Assembly: GCF_963677575.1 (NCBI RefSeq)
Contig: NZ_OY782038.1
Coordinates: 4,529,501-4,593,500, forward strand
Origin: an uncultured Draconibacterium sp.
GTDB lineage: Bacteria > Bacteroidota > Bacteroidia > Bacteroidales > Prolixibacteraceae
Length of the DNA stretch: 64,000 bases
Direction of reading: 5' to 3'
The position numbers and the translations under genes are program-made. Shown piece by piece: positions 1 to 7,375 of this stretch (its first letter is position 1; each line of letters begins with the position of its first letter). A model generated the notes under the pieces. That model had not been told where the DNA came from, made no database searches, and saw nothing but the letters and a program-made list of their open reading frames with translations.

Positions 1-2315
1 AATTTGGCGAATTTTAGCAGCAGTTGTTTTTGTGTCCCCGATTTAAAGAATACGGTGGCTTTTATATTCGGTGCAACGCCTTCAATATTAATTACTTTTC
101 CTTCGCCAAAACGTTGGTGTTCAACCACCATACCAGTTTGAATGCTTCCGGGATCGTCTCCCTGAAAGGTATTTTGTGCTCTACTGGTTTCTTTAAGCGA
201 AACGAGTTTTTTGTTGAAAAAGTTTTGCGATTCGGGTGTTTTAAATGCTCCGGGTGGCTGACGGCGAACAGAATTTTTGTGATAACGCTCTGGTTGAATA
301 TCGTCGTTGCTCTGCGCCCGACGCGTTGGCGACGACTGTGCAGCAACTCCTGAAGTATCAAGAAACTGCTCATCAATTTCTTCAAGAAAACGACTTGGCG
401 TACAGAAATCAAGATTTCCCCAGCGGTAGCGCTGGTTGGCATACGAAAACCATGCATTTTCTTCGGCGCGGGTTAGTGCCACGTAAAACAGGCGGCGCTC
501 TTCTTCCAGTGTTTCCGGTTTATTATCACCATTTTGGTTCGATGGGAAAAGGTTTTCTTCCATCCCTACCACAAACACATTTTTAAATTCCAGTCCTTTT
601 GAGGAGTGAACTGTCATTAGTGTCACTTTATCACGGTCTTCCTCTTTCTCGTTGTCCTGATCGGTTAAAAGTGCTACATCTTCCAGATAGTTTTCGAGTT
701 TTTCTGGCTCACCGGTTTCTTTGGCGTTGATGCTAAATTCCTGGATACCGTTCAATAATTCCTGAATGTTTTCGTGGCGGCTCAATCCTTCGGGCGACTT
801 ATCGGTATACAGTTCTTTCAGAATACCGGTTTGTTCGGCAATAGTTTTGGCTGTATCAAAAGCATCGTTGTCTTGCGACAGTTGCATGAATTTCTGAATT
901 AATCCTACAAAGTGCAGAATTTTACCAACGGTGCCTTTGTTTAGATTGGCGTGGTTTACAGTTGGCAAAGCACTAACGATCTTCCAAATCGATGTTTCTT
1001 TACCAATTGCCGCTGCTTCCAGTTTCGCGAGGGTAGTGGCCCCGATTCCGCGCGCCGGATAATTGATAATACGTTTTAATGCTTCGTTATCGGCCGGGTT
1101 AATCGTCATTCGGAAATAGGAGATGATGTCTTTTATTTCCTTGCGTTGGTAGAAACTCAGCCCGCCGTAAATTTTGTACGGAATATTTCTTTTGCGCAAC
1201 GATTCCTCAAAAATCCTCGATTGCATGTTGGTGCGATACAAAATCGCAAAATCTTCGTATTTGTAATGATCGCGCAATTGCAACTGGGAAATTTCCTGCG
1301 CTACCAAAAAACCTTCTTCATTGTCGGTTAGTGCCGAAATCAGTTTTATGGGTTTCCCGGTGGCATTTTCAGAAAAAACCTTTTTCGGAATTTGCCTTTT
1401 GTTTTTTGCAATTATACTGTTCGCAGCGTTTACAATGGTTTGAGTTGAGCGGTAGTTTTGCTCCAGCTTAAATACTTTATGATCCGGGTAATCCGATTTG
1501 AAATTCAGAATGTTTTCGATACGCGCACCACGAAACGAGTAGATACTCTGTGCATCGTCGCCCACCACACAAATATTTTTGTGTGCCGCAGCCAGTTTTT
1601 TCACTATCAGGTATTGCGAATAGTTGGTATCCTGGTACTCGTCAACCATTACGTAACCAAAACGCTCCTGGTATTTTTGTAGCACCTCGGGATGATCGCG
1701 AAACAATATGTTTGTTTTCAGCAGCAAATCGTCGAAATCCATCGCTCCTGATAGTAAACAGCGCTTGGCATATTCTTTATAAATCTGGGCAATTTGTGGC
1801 ATGCGCATGCTTTTATCAGCGGTTCGAATTTCGGCTGAATTTTCATACGCATTTGGCGTAATCAGGTTGTTTTTTGCCATCGAAATACGGCTGGCAACCA
1901 CACCCGGTTTGTAAATTTTATCGTCGAGTTGAAAACTTTTGATGATCGTTTTTATCAAACTTTTACTGTCGGCACTGTCGTAAATCGTAAAGTTCGACGG
2001 GTAGCCGATTGTTTCGTGTTCAAAACGCAAAATACGCGCAAAAATACTGTGGAATGTACCCATCCAAAGGTAACGTGCTGTGTTTTCGCCAACTACACTG
2101 GCAATACGTTCTTTCATTTCGCGGGCAGCCTTGTTGGTAAAAGTCAGCGATAAAATGCTTGACGGGCGGGCACCCTGTTTCAACAAATTGGCAATACGGT
2201 AAGTTAAAACACGCGTTTTCCCCGATCCGGCTCCTGCAATTACCAGTGCCGGTCCTTCGGTACGAAGAACAGCCTCTCTTTGGGCTTCATTTAAATTCTG
2301 AAGATAATCGAACAC
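1..2315 (-). CDS. uvrD: UvrD/PcrA-type superfamily 1 DNA helicase, 3' end cut by window edge
   Basis: ATP-dependent 3'-5' helicase of repair and replication restart. Reading down the minus strand from 2315 gives 771 codons with no stop. The Q motif (LNEAQREAV, residues 8-16) is followed by Walker A (GAGSGKT, 28-34), the motif II box DEYQDTN and the motif VI region VALTRAEE. The last visible residues (GMVVEHQRFGEGKV) are the C-terminal Tudor-like RNA polymerase-binding fold of PcrA/UvrD, so only a few residues are missing. The start is a GTG, because upstream codons lack ATG and a TATATTTG element lies 23 bases before it. This reading is seen directly in the sequence; the exact UvrD versus PcrA label is inference. 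Confidence 0.93.
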   Translation of the reverse strand, partial: MFDYLQNLNEAQREAVLRTEGPALVIAGAGSGKTRVLTYRIANLLKQGARPSSILSLTFTNKAAREMKERIASVVGENTARYLWMGTFHSIFARILRFEHETIGYPSNFTIYDSADSKSLIKTIIKSFQLDDKIYKPGVVASRISMAKNNLITPNAYENSAEIRTADKSMRMPQIAQIYKEYAKRCLLSGAMDFDDLLLKTNILFRDHPEVLQKYQERFGYVMVDEYQDTNYSQYLIVKKLAAAHKNICVVGDDAQSIYSFRGARIENILNFKSDYPDHKVFKLEQNYRSTQTIVNAANSIIAKNKRQIPKKVFSENATGKPIKLISALTDNEEGFLVAQEISQLQLRDHYKYEDFAILYRTNMQSRIFEESLRKRNIPYKIYGGLSFYQRKEIKDIISYFRMTINPADNEALKRIINYPARGIGATTLAKLEAAAIGKETSIWKIVSALPTVNHANLNKGTVGKILHFVGLIQKFMQLSQDNDAFDTAKTIAEQTGILKELYTDKSPEGLSRHENIQELLNGIQEFSINAKETGEPEKLENYLEDVALLTDQDNEKEEDRDKVTLMTVHSSKGLEFKNVFVVGMEENLFPSNQNGDNKPETLEEERRLFYVALTRAEENAWFSYANQRYRWGNLDFCTPSRFLEEIDEQFLDTSGVAAQSSPTRRAQSNDDIQPERYHKNSVRRQPPGAFKTPESQNFFNKKLVSLKETSRAQNTFQGDDPGSIQTGMVVEHQRFGEGKVINIEGVAPNIKATVFFKSGTQKQLLLKFAK

Positions 2316-2338
2316 TATAAATTTCTTTTTTCGCTTTG

Positions 2339-2346
2339 CAAATATA
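2339..2346 (-). promoter_or_regulatory. Candidate -7 element of the helicase gene
   Basis: On the minus strand this reads TATATTTG, an exact match to the Bacteroidota TAnnTTTG -7 box. It ends 23 bases before the GTG start, so the leader would be short. No clear TTG -33 box is seen at the usual distance. It supports the GTG as the helicase start. Confidence 0.5.
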
Positions 2347-2553
2347 AAATTCCGATTGATAAAAATGTTCCGACGTCAATATTGGTGTTGGGCAGATTAC
2401 GGTAAAACATTCAGAACTCAATCGTAGTAAAACAACAACCGGCGAACCGAGTTGTTTGTCTGCAAAATTAATGATGTCAGGTGGAATCTTTTCGTTATTG
2501 TTGGTGTTTTATTAACAAAATACCAAAGCTTTCCGTATTTCGGCTGTAGTTAC

Positions 2554-2561
2554 TATTTTTG
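2554..2561 (+). promoter_or_regulatory. Candidate -7 element before the T9SS cargo gene
   Basis: TATTTTTG matches the Bacteroidota -7 consensus 62 bases upstream of the ATG at 2624. No good TTG lies 17-20 bases further upstream. The divergent intergenic stretch 2316-2623 holds this box and the opposite helicase box, and nothing else that I recognise. Confidence 0.4.
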
Positions 2562-2623
2562 CCAGCAACACGCAATTAAATGAAATTTATACGTTAATAT
2601 TGTATCTTAAAGAGCAATAATTT

Positions 2624-3916
2624 ATGAAGCGAAGTCTTTTTATTGTAACTATTCTGGTATTTTCCTTTTATGCACTCCAGGCACAAATATCTTCGCCCGG
2701 AGCTGACGCTACCGATGTAACACAATACCCTGTTTTCCCGGAAACGGATGATATTTTTATTTTCTGTAGTAGCGATTCGATAATAGAAGTAGCCTCGTTA
2801 ACCGCAACTACAGAATTACAGGGAGCAAAAACATTTTTGTGGGAAAAGTACAGTGAAACCAGCGCTTCATTCGAATTGTATTACCAGGAAAGTGCAGATG
2901 CCACTTCTTCTCAAATTGATGCACTTGCCGATGGTTGTTACCGGATCTCCATCACACAGGGAACAAATACTGAGGTTGACCGCGCATGGGTTTTTAATAA
3001 CTGGATGTATGCGGGCGGTGAAGTAACCGAGTCAAACTGCGAGTATTTCAGAATGGTTGGCGAAATGAGTTCTGCTGTGCTGACTTATTACGATTTAAGC
3101 AGCAACGCGCCTCTTTTGGTGAATAAAGATGTGCAGGTGGAGTGGCTGGAAGATGGCGACCATATTTCGTCGGTACAGAACCTGACAGTTTATGATCCGC
3201 CAACAAAAAATACAAACTACACGTTGCGTGTTTACGATAAATTCGACTGCGATGCACAGGCAACCGTTTTGTACGAATCGGTTGTTACCAAAGCCGTTTT
3301 TACGGCTAACCCGATGAGTGGAGAAGCGCCTCTAGAGGTTACTTTTTCGAATAATTCGGAAAACGGAACACCCGGTTATTACGAGTGGTTTTTCTACCGC
3401 GATTTAAATGCTATAAAAATAGAGTCAGAAGGAACCCAAAATCCGGTTGACAGTATCGATTTTGTTGCCTACGACGACGCTCCGGTTTATACTTACGAAA
3501 ATTCCGGCTTGTACATGGTAAAGCTGGTTGCGAAACACCTTGCTGATACGCTAACTTGTACCGACACAACATACATGGAAGATTATATTGAGGTGGACAC
3601 TTCATTTATTGCTGTACCGAATGTATTTACGCCAAACGGAGATGGAACCAACGATGAATTCGTGGTTCAGTTTTGGTCGATGAAAAGTATTCAGATCAGC
3701 ATTTTTAATCGTTGGGGAAAGCGCGTACATTACTGGGAAAGTGGCGATGTTCGTGGTTTTGGTGATACATATACCGAAACGGTTTGGGATGGTCGGATTA
3801 TGGGAGGCCGCTACGCCAGTCCGGGAGTGTATTACTACGATGTGGTAGGCCGTGGCCGTGATGGTGAAAAACGCAAGAAACACGGATTTGTTCACCTTTT
3901 CCGCAATAAGGACTAA
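2624..3916 (+). CDS. Secreted PKD-like protein with type IX secretion (type B) C-terminal domain
   Basis: A 430-residue exported protein. Residues 1-20 form a Sec signal peptide (MKRSLFIVTILVFSFYALQA) ending before Q. A middle segment with the pattern EAPLEVTFSNNS and a later YTYENSGLYMVKLVA looks like a PKD domain (about residues 230-310). The C-terminal ~95 residues (VFTPNGDGTNDEF, then IFNRWGKRV, then WDG, then PGVYYYDV) are the CHU_C / gliding-motility-associated domain that addresses cargo to the type IX secretion system. Family knowledge places the product at the cell surface or outside. No enzymatic domain is seen and the ligand is unknown. The gene is monocistronic, converging on 3920-4870 with only 3 bases between stop codons. 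Confidence 0.88.
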   Translation: MKRSLFIVTILVFSFYALQAQISSPGADATDVTQYPVFPETDDIFIFCSSDSIIEVASLTATTELQGAKTFLWEKYSETSASFELYYQESADATSSQIDALADGCYRISITQGTNTEVDRAWVFNNWMYAGGEVTESNCEYFRMVGEMSSAVLTYYDLSSNAPLLVNKDVQVEWLEDGDHISSVQNLTVYDPPTKNTNYTLRVYDKFDCDAQATVLYESVVTKAVFTANPMSGEAPLEVTFSNNSENGTPGYYEWFFYRDLNAIKIESEGTQNPVDSIDFVAYDDAPVYTYENSGLYMVKLVAKHLADTLTCTDTTYMEDYIEVDTSFIAVPNVFTPNGDGTNDEFVVQFWSMKSIQISIFNRWGKRVHYWESGDVRGFGDTYTETVWDGRIMGGRYASPGVYYYDVVGRGRDGEKRKKHGFVHLFRNKD

Positions 3917-3919
3917 TTT

Positions 3920-4870
3920 TCAATCTACTTCCGTACCAATTTCATTAGTGTCGTCAGCTAATTCAGCTGCCGGAAATACATTGTATTCGTCGCCAAACTG
4001 CGCCAGGAACTCAATACTGAACGCCCTGAACGTATAACTTATCGGTAATAAAATTACGGCTCCAATATACGGAATCGCAATAAGCAGCAAGCCAATGCAG
4101 CAGGTAATCAATGCAAAGAAAATTATGGTAATACCAACTGCAATTCCCAACACAAAAATAAACAGACCATAAATGATAAACGGCAGTGCTCGTTTCCCGA
4201 ACAGCATCAGGAATTTACCCCATCCTTTTAAAACACCAACACGGTGTTTGTACATAATGGGCACTACAAAGTCTTTCAGGAACAACGATATGTAACCAAA
4301 CACAATCAGGTACCCGATAAACAGCAATACCATTTGCGTAATTCCGGCAAAAACAACCGTCTTTGGAGCATGGGTAAAGTACAGATCTTTTCCGGTAACA
4401 AAACAGTAGGTGGCAATTAGGGCAAATACGGCAAAGGCAAACCAGCCCCAAAAGAATTCAAAAATAAAAAGTGAGTTTCCCTGTTTTCTGTAGTCGTGCC
4501 AGGGTTTACCTATCTCGGCTTTATCGTGTGCTACATTATCCAGGAACATAAATTTACCACGTGAGCTCACCCAAATAACCACCGATATAATAATAAACAG
4601 AATAATTAGTCCAAAAAGAATGAGGTTGGCCCAAATTGGGTTGTCGAGCAGCCAATCCCAGGCGGTTTGCGGGAAATTGAAAAACTCGTCCCAGTTTGCA
4701 CTGTTTCCGGTGCTGTTTCCCGATCCGCTGCCACGGCCACAGTCGGTTAGCCCGGCCAGCCAGGCGGTAAATCCGACTTTTACCCATTTGTTGATATCGA
4801 AAGGTTGGAATAAGGCTTTTTTCATGCGGTCCCAACCTGCAGAAAGTGGTCGGCTGTAGCTGATTTGCAT
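3920..4870 (-). CDS. Polytopic inner-membrane protein of unknown function
   Basis: A 316-residue protein with at least five long hydrophobic segments: LILFGLIILFIIISVVIWV, the FAVFALIATYCFV region, VFAGITQMVLLFIGYLIVFGYISLF, PFIIYGLFIFVLGIAVGITII, and FFALITCCIGLLLIAIPYIGA. The N-terminus (residues 1-45) is soluble with the pattern WDRMKKALFQPFDINKWVKVGFTAWLAG, followed by a Gly/Ser/Asn-rich patch. This resembles Bacteroidota and archaeal membrane proteins annotated only as DUF. I do not recognise a catalytic motif. It stands alone, convergent with the T9SS cargo gene and with no terminator visible between them. Confidence 0.75.
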   Translation of the reverse strand: MQISYSRPLSAGWDRMKKALFQPFDINKWVKVGFTAWLAGLTDCGRGSGSGNSTGNSANWDEFFNFPQTAWDWLLDNPIWANLILFGLIILFIIISVVIWVSSRGKFMFLDNVAHDKAEIGKPWHDYRKQGNSLFIFEFFWGWFAFAVFALIATYCFVTGKDLYFTHAPKTVVFAGITQMVLLFIGYLIVFGYISLFLKDFVVPIMYKHRVGVLKGWGKFLMLFGKRALPFIIYGLFIFVLGIAVGITIIFFALITCCIGLLLIAIPYIGAVILLPISYTFRAFSIEFLAQFGDEYNVFPAAELADDTNEIGTEVD

Positions 4871-5248
4871 GGCAGTAGCTTTTTGGTTTTCTGCAAGTTA
4901 TAGTATTCTTTAAAAACAACCAAAACAATTGCCGGTAAATAGCCGGCAGCTGTTGTATTGCGTTTTTGTGTGGCATTCATTTTTCGGTAAATTTTTTGAA
5001 CCTTAAGTTCGCATTAGTTTATTTCTATTCCTATATTTGCTCACTCAGCAAACCTTAATTATTTTGTGCGTATATTCACGGAGCGTATATATTATAAAAT
5101 ATATTACCCGTATTTATCTTTACAGTTAAAATAACAAGTGTAAGGATTGTGCGTTACTTGAATAGTTTATTGATTTTATTTGGAATTTATCAGAGATGTT
5201 CGGACATCGGTGAAATAACCGGTCATTAAATCGAAAATTGTTTGTTAT
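4871..5248. other. Divergent intergenic region
   Basis: No gene was found in these 378 bases. It holds a small palindrome GCCGG-N7-CCGGC (4931-4947), an AT-only patch around 5086-5108, and one plus-strand -7 match TATATTTG at 5032-5039. If that box is used, the gene at 5249 has a leader of about 200 bases. A short reading frame on the minus strand up to 4976 overlaps the membrane protein in another frame and is not credible. Confidence 0.5.
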
Positions 5249-5851
5249 ATGAAAAAGATATTTGCTGTAGTTGTATTGGTTATTGTTGTTTTTAACGCCT
5301 TCGCAAAAAAGGATATAAATGCCTGGAAACAGGAGCAATCCTTGCCCAGCCAATACGAAATTTTTAAGGAGAACCTTAATTTTTGGAATGGATCTTATTT
5401 TTTGAAAGAAGATCAGTTGGATGATTTCTACGACGCGCTTACCGATACCATTGGTGTGTTGGAGAAAAGTGTGGAGCAGAGGAATGCGCAAATAAGAAAC
5501 CTAAACGGCGAAATAAGCTCGAAAGATGCACAAATGAATACGCTGCAGGAACAACTTGATGAGAGTCTGGCCTTGCAAAATTCAATTGTAGTATTAGGCA
5601 TGAAAATTAACAAGAACGCTTATTCGGTTACCATGTATTTACTTATTGCCGGAGTTTTGGTGGTGGCTGGTTTTGTTTTCCTTTTATATAAAAGAAGTCT
5701 AAGTGTTACGCACCGTACCAAAAAGGATTACGAAGAGTTGAAAGAGGAATACGAAACGCATAAAAAGAATGCATTGGAGCGTTATACAAAAATGAATATG
5801 GAGCTGCATCAAACGCGTTTAGAGCTGAAAAAAGGCTCGATTAAATCGTAA
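5249..5851 (+). CDS. Coiled-coil single-pass membrane protein, unknown function
   Basis: A 200-residue protein with four parts. A signal peptide or anchor (MKKIFAVVVLVIVVFNAFA) is followed by a periplasmic stretch with a predicted coiled coil (about residues 75-108, rich in E, Q, L, N). One transmembrane helix (YLLIAGVLVVAGFVFLLY, about 131-148) leads to a highly charged cytoplasmic coiled coil (KKDYEELKEEYETHKKNALE and onward). Similar Bacteroidota proteins are sometimes labelled tRNA (guanine-N1)-methyltransferase, but no methyltransferase fold is visible here, so that label would be wrong. The layout suggests a structural or scaffold protein of the envelope; that is inference. Confidence 0.7.
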   Translation: MKKIFAVVVLVIVVFNAFAKKDINAWKQEQSLPSQYEIFKENLNFWNGSYFLKEDQLDDFYDALTDTIGVLEKSVEQRNAQIRNLNGEISSKDAQMNTLQEQLDESLALQNSIVVLGMKINKNAYSVTMYLLIAGVLVVAGFVFLLYKRSLSVTHRTKKDYEELKEEYETHKKNALERYTKMNMELHQTRLELKKGSIKS

Positions 5852-5886
5852 AACATTAGTTACTGAGGATACGAAACATAGTTAAT

Positions 5887-5928
5887 AACCAAAAGTCCTG
5901 CATAGTTTACTGTGCAGGACTTTTGGTT
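5887..5928. terminator. Strong bidirectional hairpin terminator
   Basis: A perfect 16-bp inverted repeat (left arm AACCAAAAGTCCTGCA 5887-5902, right arm 5913-5928) with a 10-base spacer. The A-rich outer left arm and T-rich outer right arm allow termination in both directions. It lies between the stop of the coiled-coil protein gene (5851) and the stop of the minus-strand gene ending at 6011. Confidence 0.85.
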
Positions 5929-6010
5929 TAACGGTTACTTCTAAATAATCGTACGGGTCGGGTGAAATCGGGAGTGTCAGACCGCTAAAATCCCCGTCTG
6001 GCATATACAA

Positions 6011-6985
6011 TTAGCCACTGGCTCTTTTATTCATTTCTTTCAAATCATATTTTTTAGACAATTTTTTCTTCTGTCCTTTTCTATGGAATTTTGCTATTTG
6101 CTCTTTTATTGCTTTAAAGTCATAACCTCTACCAATGACATATTCGTTTCTACCCACTTTCTCAACATGTCTATCTTCCATTAGAAATGTCCATAGCAGG
6201 TCAATTCTATTATGAGCAAGGTAGTGTTTTTCTAGCCAGTCAAATAGAATCTGATGATTTTTAAACCTCTCAGGAATGGACTTTCCTTCACAATCTTGAA
6301 TAGCCATACAAAGACCTGTATAATAGATTGTAGCAATAGCAAATTTAGCAGTAACCCAAATTTGATTTTCGGCAGGCTTCACATCTGCAAATAAGCCTTG
6401 TTCAAGATATCCAATTTCGCACAGTCCTTGAATTTGTCCGTGTGTTATTTCACTATAGAATTCGTACAAATGAGTTGGAAGTGATATGCTATTATTTTTG
6501 AGCTCATTACGGATTTGACCATCTAAGAATATTTTATCTTTAGGGTTCTTTAACCAAAAATCGAATAAGTCAGGGTTTAGTGAACAAAGAATTAACAAAT
6601 TCAATCGAGAAATTAGCGTTCTACAAATTACTAAGGAATCTGCGTAACACTTATTAGTTACTAACAATTCAATTGATTTTGCAGATTGTGCATTTGACTT
6701 GAGTTGAAACAAAAAAGCAACATCAAATTTTAAACGCCATTCATTATTCTCAGCATTTTGATAAAATGCTCCAACCAATCCTAAGTATGCATTTAATACT
6801 AAATAAAACTCATCTCGTTTTGTAAAATCCTTTGACTTCCAATACTCAGTCATTGAAATGCCATTTGTTTTTTCAAAAAACAATGCTCCTTTCAAAATCT
6901 CTTGAATGCTTTCTTTGGGAATTTTGTTTTCGATTAATATTTCAAGTTTATCTTCGATAGTCGATGTTTTTTTAAGCTTGTGCAC
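6011..6985 (-). CDS. Hypothetical accessory protein, AT-rich, GTG start
   Basis: A 324-residue protein I do not recognise. It is mostly helical by pattern, with no signal peptide or membrane helix. Recognisable features are the segment YADSLVICRTLISRLNLLIL, an EITHGQIQG box in the middle, and a Lys-rich tail (KGQKKKLSKKYDLKEMNKRA). The helical layout with conserved-looking Arg and His residues is reminiscent of DUF5677/HEPN-like abortive-infection families, but this is a weak guess. The GTG at 6985 is the first possible start after an upstream in-frame TGA. Base composition is clearly more AT-rich than the neighbours, and palindromic flanks sit on both sides (CAGAC-N13-GTCTG near 5980-6000; TTGTGCACAA at 6979-6988). 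This suggests a transferred single-gene insertion. Confidence 0.65.
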   Translation of the reverse strand: MHKLKKTSTIEDKLEILIENKIPKESIQEILKGALFFEKTNGISMTEYWKSKDFTKRDEFYLVLNAYLGLVGAFYQNAENNEWRLKFDVAFLFQLKSNAQSAKSIELLVTNKCYADSLVICRTLISRLNLLILCSLNPDLFDFWLKNPKDKIFLDGQIRNELKNNSISLPTHLYEFYSEITHGQIQGLCEIGYLEQGLFADVKPAENQIWVTAKFAIATIYYTGLCMAIQDCEGKSIPERFKNHQILFDWLEKHYLAHNRIDLLWTFLMEDRHVEKVGRNEYVIGRGYDFKAIKEQIAKFHRKGQKKKLSKKYDLKEMNKRASG

Positions 6986-7375
6986 AACGCCTATTCAACC
7001 CAACAAAGGGCTATTTCTTTATTATCGGGATGGGCTATAGTCCCGTGTAACCCAACTCTCGCATAAAATCTCCTTATTTGAGGTCAAAGGTTCAATGTTT
7101 ATTATTTTGAGCATTAAATGTAGGTATAATTTCAACAAAAGAATAGACGATAAATAGCAAAAGTTTACGCCAAAATACCGACCGGAAGGGTTTAAACGCT
7201 TGTTTATGCTAAAAACAATGAAATTTCGATTTGCCAGAAGAAGTTAAAAGGCTTTTGTATTAGATTCAGCCCATGTTGTAGTACACTTTTACGTATCGTT
7301 TATAGCAAACAAAATCCCGATCCGAAAAAACGAACCGGGATTTATTAGTTATAGTAAAATGGATTAGAAAATGGT
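6986..7375. other. Intergenic region between accessory gene and EF-G2 terminator
   Basis: No conserved gene is seen. On the minus strand, AAGGAG sits before a 9-codon ORF (ATG at about 7062, stop at about 7033) that overlaps a CGGGA/TCCCG inverted repeat upstream of the accessory gene. Its significance is unknown. The 7080-7310 part is AT-rich and featureless to me. Confidence 0.4.
7312..7343 (-). terminator. Terminator downstream of EF-G2
   Basis: Inverted repeat AAATCCCG (7312-7319) / CGGGATTT (7336-7343) around an A6 loop region. It lies 33 bases after the EF-G2 stop, and on the minus strand it is followed by a short T-rich run. Confidence 0.6.

Noticed and set aside
24..586. Several frames of about 100 codons at the left edge
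   Set aside because: They overlap the helicase, which reads open in one frame to base 3 with recognisable motifs.
4554..4976. 140-codon minus-strand frame overlapping the start of the membrane protein
   Set aside because: Different frame over the same DNA; the membrane protein has coherent hydrophobic helices and this frame does not.
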